6,486 nucleotides of DNA from positions 1-6,486 of the forward strand of contig JASIEN010000452.1 in assembly GCA_030045935.1 (NCBI GenBank). Reading direction: 5' to 3'. The notes beneath the pieces are model-generated. The model had not been told where the DNA came from. It ran no database searches and saw only the letters and a program-made list of their open reading frames with translations. Made by a program: the position numbers and the translations under genes. Source of the DNA: Candidatus Sulfotelmatobacter sp. (GTDB taxonomy: Bacteria > Acidobacteriota > Terriglobia > Terriglobales > Acidobacteriaceae). The stretch's first letter is position 1. Each line of letters begins with the position of its first letter. This document shows, piece after piece, positions 1 to 5,438 of the stretch.

Positions 1-523
1 CGAGCGAAATTGTGCGCACATCTTCAGACTCGAGCAGTCCGACCGCTTCTACTGCCTCATTTGCACTCCACGCATCGCCATAAGGATTGCCGAACGCCAT
101 CGAAACATACACCACGACGTCGAGAGTCGCATCGTCTGCCTTCTTCTGAATTGTCTCCAGTTCATCGAGCGAATCTTCCGGCGACTGATTCTGATTCCGG
201 CGAAGAAATGTTTCGGAAATCGAATAGGGAAAACCCAGGGTGCGCACGGCATTCGTCTCAATCGCCCGCTGCGCGCCCTTTTCGTTCACCACGATTCCGA
301 TTATCTCGACATCATCCGGTGGGTCGAGTTCCTTTAATACTTCTTCAGAATCGGCCATCTGGGGAATGGCTTTGGGCGACACGAATGAGGCTGCATCAAT
401 GTGCTTGAAGCCGGCACTGATCAGCGCTTGCAAATACGCTCGCTTGATATCAGGCGGAATCTGCCCCTTCAGCCCCTGCCAGGCATCGCGCGGACACTCG
501 ATCAGTTTGACTGAATCGTTCAT
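1..523 (-). CDS. mvaB: Hydroxymethylglutaryl-CoA lyase, 3' end outside window
   Basis: HMG-CoA lyase cleaves 3-hydroxy-3-methylglutaryl-CoA to acetoacetate and acetyl-CoA, the last step of leucine degradation, as a cytosolic TIM-barrel enzyme using a divalent metal. The frame is open from the ATG at 523 to the left edge and gives 174 residues of an expected ~300. The N-terminal motif CPRDAWQG (residues 10-17) matches the family's GPRDGLQ loop; R12 and D13 align with human catalytic Arg41 and Asp42. The family block SFVSPK-x-x-PQM is present at residues 46-56. Two differences stand out: Trp15 replaces the usual Leu, and Asp43 sits where human Glu72 lies. The missing C-terminal half should hold the metal-binding HxH and the catalytic Cys loop. 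The Shine-Dalgarno is weak (GGTG, 2 nt from the ATG). The gene follows the carboxyltransferase 127 nt downstream, so co-transcription is likely. The family call is firm; the substrate is inferred from family and neighbours. Confidence 0.88.
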   Translation of the reverse strand, partial: MNDSVKLIECPRDAWQGLKGQIPPDIKRAYLQALISAGFKHIDAASFVSPKAIPQMADSEEVLKELDPPDDVEIIGIVVNEKGAQRAIETNAVRTLGFPYSISETFLRRNQNQSPEDSLDELETIQKKADDATLDVVVYVSMAFGNPYGDAWSANEAVEAVGLLESEDVRTISL

Positions 524-524
524 T

Positions 525-650
525 TCACCACGGAGACACGGAGGCACCGAAAACCCCCACGCGGGATCCCTCGCCCCGCTGGCAAAAACGCGGGGCTTCG
601 GGATAACGCCCTTGACGCAAGTTGAAGCGGCATTTCTTGGCTTCGCTCAT
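525..650 (-). CDS. Possible 41-codon linker ORF between mccB-like gene and mvaB
   Basis: The frame starts MSEAKKCRF at an ATG overlapping the carboxyltransferase stop codon (TGATG). It ends in a TGA at 525-527, one base before the lyase ATG at 523. It has 41 codons and no recognisable domain. Most of it is repeat DNA: the arms of the 566-604 hairpin and the 8-nt tandem repeat supply the middle and the C-terminus (…GASVSPW). The nearest Shine-Dalgarno, GGAG at 664-667, is 13 nt from the ATG, which is too far for efficient independent initiation, so any translation would be by termination-reinitiation. It could be chance, since repeat DNA can leave a frame open. I list it because both junctions are so tight. 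There is no evidence that a stable peptide is made. Confidence 0.2.
   Translation of the reverse strand: MSEAKKCRFNLRQGRYPEAPRFCQRGEGSRVGVFGASVSPW
529..552. repeat. Three-copy 8-nt tandem repeat (CACGGAGA type)
   Basis: Three consecutive 8-nt units are visible on the plus strand: CACGGAGA (529-536), CACGGAGG (537-544) and CACCGAAA (545-552, degenerate). Short runs of this CACGGAG unit are, from general knowledge, common between genes in Acidobacteria and several other environmental phyla, where their origin and function are unexplained. Here the run lies just 5' of the HMG-CoA lyase start and provides its weak ribosome-binding region. The family assignment is from memory, not a search. Confidence 0.65.
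566..604. repeat. REP-like imperfect palindrome/hairpin in the mccB-like/mvaB spacer
   Basis: The inner arms GCCCCGC (573-579) and GCGGGGC (590-596) form a 7-bp all-GC stem around a 10-nt loop. The outer arms ATCCC (566-570) and GGGAT (600-604) extend it across a small TC/TTC internal loop. No U-run follows on either strand, so it is not an intrinsic terminator. In a minus-strand transcript it would fold between the carboxyltransferase stop and the lyase start, where such elements can protect upstream mRNA from 3' exonucleases or uneven the expression of the two genes. Its GGATCCC-TCGCCCCGC…GCGGGGC-TTCGGGAT layout resembles dispersed acidobacterial intergenic repeats I recognise; copy number cannot be judged from one window. 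Confidence 0.65.
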
Positions 651-2359
651 CACGTCTGTAACACTCCAACCTTGAACTCGGGAACTTCAGGATTCAGCGC
701 TGCCGCTTCCAGCGCTTGCGTGATCGCATCGCGCGTCTCGATGGGATCGATGATCTTGTCGATCCACAACCGCGCCGCGCCATAGCGAGGATCGGTCTGG
801 TCGTCATAGGTGCGCTTCACCGATTCGTACAGTTCTTTCTTTTCTTCTTCGCTCAGCTTTTTGCCACCGCGCTCAAGTTGCTTGACTTTTACTTCCACCA
901 GCGTTCCCGCTGCGGAATCGCCGCTCATCACCGCGTAGCGCGCTGTCGGCCAGGCGAAGACAAAGCGTGGATCATACGCCTTTCCGCACATGGCATAATG
1001 CCCGGCACCAAACGATCCGCCGACAATCACCGTAATCTTGGGTACGACCGAATTCGACACGGCATTCACCATCTTCGCACCAGCTTTGATGATGCCGCTC
1101 CACTCGGCGTCGCGGCCGACCATGAATCCATTTACGTCGTGGAGGAAAATCAGCGGAATCAGGTTTTGATTGCAGTCCATGATGAAGCGTGCCGCTTTCT
1201 CCGCCGATTCGGTGTAGATTACACCGCCGAATTCCATTCGCTTGTGGCCTTCGTGATCGGTTTGTTGCGCGTGCAGCTTCTGATTGGCCACAATTCCCAC
1301 CGCAAAGCCACCGACGCGGCCATATCCGCAGAGCACAGTTTTACCGTATTCTGCCTTGTACTCGTCGAAGCGGCTGCCATCGAGCACTCGCGCCAGAATT
1401 TCCTTCATATCGAATGGACGCGCCGGCGAAGAGTCATAAACACCGTAGATTTCTTCTGCCGCCAGCACCGGCTCAACCGGCTTTTTGCGGTCCCAGGGAG
1501 ATTGCCTTCGATATCCCCACTTCTCGACGATTGATCGAATGCGCGCCAGGCATGCCTCGTCGGAGGGTTCACGAAAATCAACAGTGCCACTGATACCCGC
1601 ATGCATTGCAGCACCGCCCAGATCTTCTGCTGAAACCTTCTGACCAATCGCTGCCTGGACCAGCGCCGGACCAGCCAAAAACAGGCCGCTGCCATCGGTC
1701 ATCAGCACGTGATCGCACATCACCGGCAGGTAGCCTCCGCCAGCGACACACATACCCATGATGGCTGCGATTTGGGGAATGCCCATGGCCGACATGACCG
1801 CGTTGTTGCGGAAGACGCGGCCAAAATCGTCGGTGTCGGGAAACACATCTTCCTGCAGCGGCAAAAACACGCCTGCGGAATCGACCAGGTAAATTGTCGG
1901 AATGCGATTCTCGATGGCGATGTTCTGCGCGCGAATTACTTTCTTCGCCGTCATCGGAAAAAACGCGCCCGCCTTCACGGTCGCATCGTTGGCGATGATC
2001 ATTACCATGCGCGTGTGAATGCGTCCCAGGCCGGTGATCACGCCGGCGGCCGGCGCACCACCCCACTCTTCGTACATGCCGTAAGCGGTGTAAATTCCGA
2101 GCTCGAAGAATGACCCGGAATCGACCAGCAACTCAATGCGTTCACGTGCCGTCAACCTTCCCTTTTTGTGCTGGTTCTCGATCGCTTTTTCCCCGCCGCC
2201 CTCTCGAATCTTTTCTTCTTCGTTGTGCACCTGCGACATCAGGTCGGCCATAAAGCGCATGTTGGCTTCAAAGCGCGCGGAAGTGGGATCGATTTTCGTT
2301 GTAAGGATGCTCGATTCCTCCGTGGAAATCTCACGGCTGGTCTCGGTACGGTCAGGCAT
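650..2359 (-). CDS. mccB: Acyl-CoA carboxylase carboxyltransferase (beta) subunit, probably methylcrotonyl-CoA carboxylase
   Basis: This 569-residue carboxyltransferase moves CO2 from carboxybiotin to an acyl-CoA. It has the two crotonase-fold halves of the family: the N-terminal half around residues 55-300, with ATVKAGAFFP (126-135) and the glycine-rich oxyanion loop CVAGGGYLP (204-212); and the C-terminal half around 310-560, with GFMVGRDAEWSG (411-422) and GGSFGAGHYAMCG (447-459). FLAGP followed by VSAEDLGGA is typical of the methylcrotonyl-CoA branch. With HMG-CoA lyase next door this points to 3-methylcrotonyl-CoA and leucine breakdown, but propionyl- or geranyl-CoA cannot be excluded by eye. 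It would need a biotin carboxylase/BCCP alpha subunit, which is absent here. The ATG at 2359 is the first start after an in-frame TAA and has no clear Shine-Dalgarno. The conserved region begins near residue 20 (TTKIDPTSARFEANMR), so the first ~18 residues are an unconserved leader. The regulator gene ends 75 nt upstream on the same strand. Confidence 0.9.
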   Translation of the reverse strand: MPDRTETSREISTEESSILTTKIDPTSARFEANMRFMADLMSQVHNEEEKIREGGGEKAIENQHKKGRLTARERIELLVDSGSFFELGIYTAYGMYEEWGGAPAAGVITGLGRIHTRMVMIIANDATVKAGAFFPMTAKKVIRAQNIAIENRIPTIYLVDSAGVFLPLQEDVFPDTDDFGRVFRNNAVMSAMGIPQIAAIMGMCVAGGGYLPVMCDHVLMTDGSGLFLAGPALVQAAIGQKVSAEDLGGAAMHAGISGTVDFREPSDEACLARIRSIVEKWGYRRQSPWDRKKPVEPVLAAEEIYGVYDSSPARPFDMKEILARVLDGSRFDEYKAEYGKTVLCGYGRVGGFAVGIVANQKLHAQQTDHEGHKRMEFGGVIYTESAEKAARFIMDCNQNLIPLIFLHDVNGFMVGRDAEWSGIIKAGAKMVNAVSNSVVPKITVIVGGSFGAGHYAMCGKAYDPRFVFAWPTARYAVMSGDSAAGTLVEVKVKQLERGGKKLSEEEKKELYESVKRTYDDQTDPRYGAARLWIDKIIDPIETRDAITQALEAAALNPEVPEFKVGVLQT

Positions 2360-2378
2360 GGTATGAGCCGAACTTTAC

Positions 2379-2386
2379 GGTATACC
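2379..2386. promoter_or_regulatory. GGTATACC palindrome with possible -10, upstream of mccB-like gene
   Basis: A perfect 8-bp palindrome lies in the 75-nt gap between the regulator stop and the carboxyltransferase ATG. On the minus strand its TATACC matches 4 of 6 positions of a sigma70 -10, but the best -35 (TTGCGC, 16 nt upstream) is poor. It could be a weak internal promoter or part of an operator. The evidence is slight; read-through from the regulator promoter is an equal alternative. Confidence 0.2.
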
Positions 2387-2434
2387 AGCGGCGCGGAAGC
2401 GCGCAATGGAGGCAGTTGATGAAAACCGCAGAGA

Positions 2435-4336
2435 TTACTGCAAATGAATTTGTTGAACCAGAGCCTGGAACTTGGGTTCGGCGCGGAGATTCGCCCAGAG
2501 AGGATCGACCTTGAGATATATCAGGCCTATCGGCGCTGCCTTGTAACACTGCTCGAGTGCCTCGAGTGCGGCGGGGTTTCTTCCCAGCGTGGCATTGGCC
2601 GAGGCAGCTGAATAAGACTTTGGAAGTCGGGCCATCGTTTCCATGAGGCCATGAAAACCGTTTCTCTGATAAAGCTGCTCCATCGAGTGTGCTCCTGCCG
2701 GATCACCTGCCAGAGTGGTATCCGCGACGATCTCTTTCAGCCATAGATCATACTGTCCGGTGTGAAGGTAGTATTGCGATAGGTAAAAATGCACCGGCAG
2801 AAAGTCGGGATTTGCCGACACGACCTTTTGATATTCTTCCTCAGCCCGATCATCCTGTCCAGCAAGGAAATAAGCGAAGCCGAGATCGGCGCGAACGATC
2901 AGTGACAATGGATCCAACTCCTGCGCGCGCAGCATTTGCTTGATTGCTTCGGCATGGCGTCCCTCTGGGCCAAGCAGCAGATTTCCATACCAATGGTGCG
3001 CTTGCGCGGAATTAGGATTGAGCTCAATGGCACGATGAAATTCCTGCTCCGCACCCTGCCAGTCCCAGTCTTGCAGGATCTTCACCGCGGCCAATGAAGT
3101 GTGCGCCTCAGCAAGGGTACTATCGAGTTGCAGCGCTTTTTCGGCCGCTGTCTTGGCCTGGCTTATGACACGCGCGCCTTCGCCATACAGGGCAAGCAGA
3201 GTGTAGGAATCCGCCAGACCCGAATACGAGAGGGCGAAGTTGGGGTCCTTCTCGATCGCGAGGTTGAAGTACTGAATGGCCCTGTAGAAGCCCTTCGGGT
3301 TCCGCTCATTCCAGGCGTAGCGCCCGCGTAGATAAAGTTCCAGAGCCTCAGGGTCGACATTTTTTTCCCGCCTTAACCGGCCACTTTCTTCCGGCGGAAG
3401 GCTCAGCTTCACCTGCTCGGTAATAGCCTCGGCGACTCGCGCCTGCAGGGAAAGAACGTCCTTAAGCTCGCCGTCATAAGCCTTTGCCCAAATGTGGCGA
3501 TCCGTAGACGTCCGAATCAACTGCGCTGTGATCCGCACTCGATCACCAGAACGCAGCACAGATCCCTCCACGACCGCGTCAACGCCCAAATCGTGTCCAA
3601 TCTTGGGTAGCGGGATGCTTGTGCCTTTGTACTGCATGATCGAAGTCTTGGAAACCACCTTGAGCTCGCGAATCTGCGCCAGATCGGTGATGAGTTCATC
3701 GGTCATGCCGTCGGCAAAGTATTCTTGATTTTGATCATCGGAAAGATTCTGCAATGGCAGAACGGCCAGTGAGCGAATGGGCGCACCGTTGGGTTCCCCA
3801 AAGAGTTTTTGTTTCCAGCCCATCCCTTGCAGTAAGGCTGCCAGACCAACAGTCATCAGGGCGATGAGAGCAGCGCGTAACCATGGGTTGGGGGATACCG
3901 GTTTGGGCTGGATACGGTCGTCAGTTGATAATGGCGGTTCTGTATCGACATAACCGGCAATGTCTAGGGAATTGCTTTCTGGGTTGCCGTTGCCATTTTC
4001 GCTGGGCTCAATTTCCACAACCTCGGCGATAAATCGATACCCCCGCTTTGGGACGGTTTCTATATATTGCCTGCCGTCTTCCCCTTCGTGAAGAGCCCTC
4101 CGCAGGAGGTAAATCACCTGGCAGATGTTGCTTTCTTCAACTGTTATGTCGCCCCAGACAGTTCGTAGCAGAGCGTCTTTTTCCAACAAGTGTCCGTGGT
4201 TTTGTACTAACGCCAGCAACGTGTCAAAGGCGCGCGGGGGCAGATCGATGCGGACGGTCCCCTGCCGGAGCAAACCCTCGGAAGGATCCAATGAATACGG
4301 TCCGAAGCTGTAAATCTCTCGGCCCACTCGATTCAT
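2435..4336 (-). CDS. Membrane-anchored winged-helix regulator with TolB-like and TPR domains (CadC-like)
   Basis: This is a 633-residue one-component regulator. Residues ~9-104 are an OmpR/PhoB-type winged helix (LPPRAFDTLLALVQN…LLEKDALLRTVWG…VEESNICQVIYLLRRAL…IETVPKRGYRFIA). A polar linker follows, then one hydrophobic segment at ~152-172 that would anchor the protein in the inner membrane with the DNA-binding part in the cytoplasm. Residues ~187-312 are a TolB-like/FlgO-type module (SLAVLPLQNLSDD…YFADGMTDELITDLAQI…VVEGSVLRSGDRVRITAQLI). Residues ~330-600 are helical TPRs (e.g. AIQYFNLAIEKDPNFALSYSGLADSY, AEQEFHRAIELNPNSAQAHHWYGNLLL). Known relatives sense extracytoplasmic signals without a kinase; this ligand and regulon are unknown. 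The start is supported by AGGGGG at 4341-4346, 4 nt from the ATG. It lies 75 nt upstream of the carboxyltransferase, which may be a target. No residue is obviously missing. Confidence 0.9.
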   Translation of the reverse strand: MNRVGREIYSFGPYSLDPSEGLLRQGTVRIDLPPRAFDTLLALVQNHGHLLEKDALLRTVWGDITVEESNICQVIYLLRRALHEGEDGRQYIETVPKRGYRFIAEVVEIEPSENGNGNPESNSLDIAGYVDTEPPLSTDDRIQPKPVSPNPWLRAALIALMTVGLAALLQGMGWKQKLFGEPNGAPIRSLAVLPLQNLSDDQNQEYFADGMTDELITDLAQIRELKVVSKTSIMQYKGTSIPLPKIGHDLGVDAVVEGSVLRSGDRVRITAQLIRTSTDRHIWAKAYDGELKDVLSLQARVAEAITEQVKLSLPPEESGRLRREKNVDPEALELYLRGRYAWNERNPKGFYRAIQYFNLAIEKDPNFALSYSGLADSYTLLALYGEGARVISQAKTAAEKALQLDSTLAEAHTSLAAVKILQDWDWQGAEQEFHRAIELNPNSAQAHHWYGNLLLGPEGRHAEAIKQMLRAQELDPLSLIVRADLGFAYFLAGQDDRAEEEYQKVVSANPDFLPVHFYLSQYYLHTGQYDLWLKEIVADTTLAGDPAGAHSMEQLYQRNGFHGLMETMARLPKSYSAASANATLGRNPAALEALEQCYKAAPIGLIYLKVDPLWANLRAEPKFQALVQQIHLQ

Positions 4337-4340
4337 TTTG

Positions 4341-4346
4341 CCCCCT
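4341..4346 (-). promoter_or_regulatory. Ribosome binding site of the winged-helix regulator
   Basis: AGGGGG on the minus strand ends 4 nt before the ATG at 4336, and is followed by CAAA. It supports this ATG, from which the winged-helix domain begins within ten residues. Confidence 0.6.
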
Positions 4347-4376
4347 GAAAAAAAATCTAGAAAAAAATGAGGAACA

Positions 4377-4406
4377 GTTAAAGACTTCCTGCCAGCCCCA
4401 TGTCAA
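4377..4406 (-). promoter_or_regulatory. Candidate sigma70-type promoter of the regulator
   Basis: On the minus strand a perfect TTGACA (4406-4401) is followed after 18 nt by TTTAAC (4382-4377), a 4-of-6 match to TATAAT. That predicts a transcript start near 4370 and a ~34-nt, U-rich leader before the AGGGGG ribosome site. A second TTGACA lies 8 nt further upstream (4414-4409) as part of a tandem repeat. The -35 match and position are good, but the -10 is mediocre. Confidence 0.4.
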
Positions 4407-4415
4407 CATGTCAAC
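4399..4415. repeat. Tandem CATGTCAA direct repeat at the regulator promoter
   Basis: Two exact 8-nt copies, CATGTCAA at 4399-4406 and 4407-4414, plus the next C, read TTGACATG twice on the minus strand. Each copy holds a full TTGACA. It may be duplicated -35 elements or a direct-repeat operator for a winged-helix protein, which often binds tandem direct repeats, so autoregulation is possible. This is an inference from position only. Confidence 0.45.
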
Positions 4416-4483
4416 CGAAACGCTCTCAGGAGCCGAAGGGTCGTGCGTGCAAACTCTACGCGAACTTCTCTGAAGCTCGCTAG

Positions 4484-4510
4484 ACCACGAACGTGGTGGT
4501 GGGGGCCACC
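4484..4510. repeat. Two abutting inverted repeats in the regulator's upstream region
   Basis: ACCACG (4484-4489) and CGTGGT (4492-4497) flank a 2-base centre, giving a 14-bp dyad too tight for an RNA loop and more like a protein-binding site. Directly next to it, GGTGG (4498-4502) and CCACC (4506-4510) flank GGG. The GTGG/CCAC arms of the two dyads are interchangeable, so alternative pairings exist. The pair lies about 70 bp upstream of the TTGACA repeat. No known binding motif is recognised. Confidence 0.4.
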
Positions 4511-4561
4511 TTACTCCTAAGCACCTGCGTGCGTGGGCCGCAAGTACCACTAAGGCCGTTG

Positions 4562-4594
4562 CCGCTCTCTTTGTCAGCAAGCTTGCTGGAGCGG
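4562..4594. repeat. Nested inverted repeat with a perfect 14-bp palindrome
   Basis: CAGCAAGCTTGCTG (4575-4588) is a perfect 14-bp palindrome. The outer arms CCGCTC (4562-4567) and GAGCGG (4589-4594) are also exact reverse complements and enclose it asymmetrically, with 7 extra bases on the left. On the minus strand it lies about 40 nt past the crotonase stop codon. No T-run follows on the minus strand, and the A-run after it on the plus strand is the wrong base for a plus-strand terminator. It may be an operator, a processing site or a repeat remnant. Confidence 0.45.
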
Positions 4595-4634
4595 AAAAAC
4601 CGGGTAGAGGAGGATTCGTAGCCTCCCAGCTTGT

Positions 4635-5306
4635 TCAGCGCGGCGGCAGAGGAGCCTGAGGTTCCTTTTGCACGCCGCGGGAACTTGGGTTGGGGAGCTC
4701 CGAATGCCCTCCCCGGCGTGCACTACTTGCAATGTCGGTAAATGCTTCGCTCACTGGATCATCAGCGATCCTTTCAACCAATCCCATCCTCAGCGCCCGC
4801 TCAGCGTTTATCTTTTCCGCCGCGAGGAACGCCGCCAGTGCTGTTCCCTTGCCGACGAGCCGAGGCAGGCGTTGCGTGCCTCCCCATCCAGTAATGAGCC
4901 CCAGAGCCGCTCCGCGATGGCCGAAGACAGCATAAGGAGAAGCAATCCTGTGGTGACATGCCAAAGCCAGGTCGATCCCGCCGCCCATGCAATAGCCTGA
5001 AACAGCGGCGTATACCGGTGCGGGAAATCCTTCGATAGCGCGCATCAGCCGCTGCCCCATCTTCGAGAATTCGTAAGCGGCCGGGCCGTTCAGGGAGGCA
5101 ATCTCCTGCAGGTCCGCGCCCACTGAGAATGTTGTCTCACTTCCTGTGATCACCAGTGGTCTCGCCTCTTCTCCGAGTTTTTGTATGCACGTGTGCAAAG
5201 ACAGCACACAGTCCCGCGTAAGACGGTTGGTTCCGTCGGCCGACTCAAGCCGCAGCAGAAGACCATGTTCGTGATCGTGGAGTGAGAAGAACCGGGATGA
5301 AATCAA
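4635..5306 (-). CDS. Short crotonase-superfamily protein (enoyl-CoA hydratase/isomerase-like)
   Basis: This 223-residue protein has a crotonase core. The first oxyanion-hole region is SVGADL (61-66), the second SGYCMGGGIDLALAC (103-117), and GLITGWGGTQRLPRLVGKGTAL (136-157) follows, so it should bind acyl-CoA. Against rat crotonase, the Glu144 position is Asp112 (GGGID) and the Glu164 position is Gly132 (FGHRG), so ordinary two-glutamate hydration is not expected. Isomerase, hydrolase or another crotonase-type reaction is possible. The family is usually ~255-265 residues; here the core fades near residue 192 into a low-complexity Arg/Pro/Ser tail, so the C-terminal helices seem to be missing. 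Neighbouring leucine-pathway genes suggest methylglutaconyl-CoA hydratase, but the residues argue against it. The start is TTG at 5306, supported by AAGGCG 7 nt upstream and an in-frame TAA two codons before it. It is divergent from the bacillithiol transferase gene. Confidence 0.8.
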   Translation of the reverse strand: MISSRFFSLHDHEHGLLLRLESADGTNRLTRDCVLSLHTCIQKLGEEARPLVITGSETTFSVGADLQEIASLNGPAAYEFSKMGQRLMRAIEGFPAPVYAAVSGYCMGGGIDLALACHHRIASPYAVFGHRGAALGLITGWGGTQRLPRLVGKGTALAAFLAAEKINAERALRMGLVERIADDPVSEAFTDIASSARRGGHSELPNPSSRGVQKEPQAPLPPR

Positions 5307-5438
5307 GAATTATCGCCTTGGCAGCCGATGCTCTCAGCTGGAGCTGGAGAAAGTCAACCCGTGCGCCGCATTGTTTTAATGAAACGCGTGGCTCCATCAT
5401 TTATTCTTTGGAGCAATGTCGTGCGAGGGAGATTGAAA
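5307..5438. promoter_or_regulatory. Divergent intergenic region of crotonase-like and yfiT genes
   Basis: These 132 nt separate two oppositely transcribed starts and must hold both promoters. Ribosome sites are visible for both: AAGGCG for the crotonase (5314-5319, minus) and AGGGAG for yfiT (5426-5431, plus). I cannot point to convincing -35/-10 pairs. The plus frame is open back to 5328, but those 37 extra codons have no family counterpart. Confidence 0.4.
5426..5431 (+). promoter_or_regulatory. Ribosome binding site deciding the yfiT start
   Basis: AGGGAG lies 7 nt before the ATG at 5439. It settles the start in favour of a 174-residue protein over the 211-residue reading from 5328, which has no family counterpart for its first 37 residues. 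Confidence 0.65.

Larger units (their letters stand above)
4337..4634. other. Non-coding interval between crotonase-like gene and regulator
   Basis: About 298 nt separate the crotonase stop from the regulator start. I see no convincing gene: the longest minus-strand frame here (to 4580) runs into the regulator out of frame and has an Arg/Pro/Ser-rich composition with no domain. The interval holds the nested palindrome (4562-4594), the paired dyads (4484-4510), the TTGACATG tandem repeat with a promoter candidate, and an A-rich tract (4347-4369) that becomes the U-rich leader of the regulator. Its length and content argue that the regulator is transcribed on its own rather than with the crotonase. 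Confidence 0.6.

Noticed and set aside
240..785. 181-codon plus-strand frame across the mccB-mvaB junction
   Set aside because: It is antisense to two conserved genes and includes repeat sequence, with no domain.
716..1534. Long open frame (272 codons) on the plus strand
   Set aside because: It is fully antisense to the carboxyltransferase, has no recognisable domain, and its His/Arg-rich composition is typical of a frame opposite a GC-rich gene.
1578..2066. Second minus-strand frame of 162 codons inside the carboxyltransferase
   Set aside because: It overlaps a well-supported gene in another frame and is rich in Arg, His, Gly and Trp with no family features.
4363..4390. Weak minus-strand hairpin (AGGAA/TTCCT) before a T-run upstream of the regulator
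   Set aside because: The stem is 5 bp, AT-rich and has an 11-nt loop; it also overlaps the better-supported promoter candidate.
4224..4580. 118-codon minus-strand frame upstream of the regulator
   Set aside because: It overlaps the regulator's winged-helix coding region out of frame, covers the promoter region and has low-complexity composition.
4595..4626. Possible intrinsic terminator of the crotonase gene (GGAGG/CCTCC then TTTTT on the minus strand)
   Set aside because: The stem is only 5 bp with an 8-nt loop, and the T-run starts 9 nt after the stem, too far for an intrinsic terminator.
5328..5438. Upstream start for yfiT giving 37 extra residues
   Set aside because: The extension has no family counterpart, whereas the ATG at 5439 has a good ribosome site and matches the family's N-terminus.
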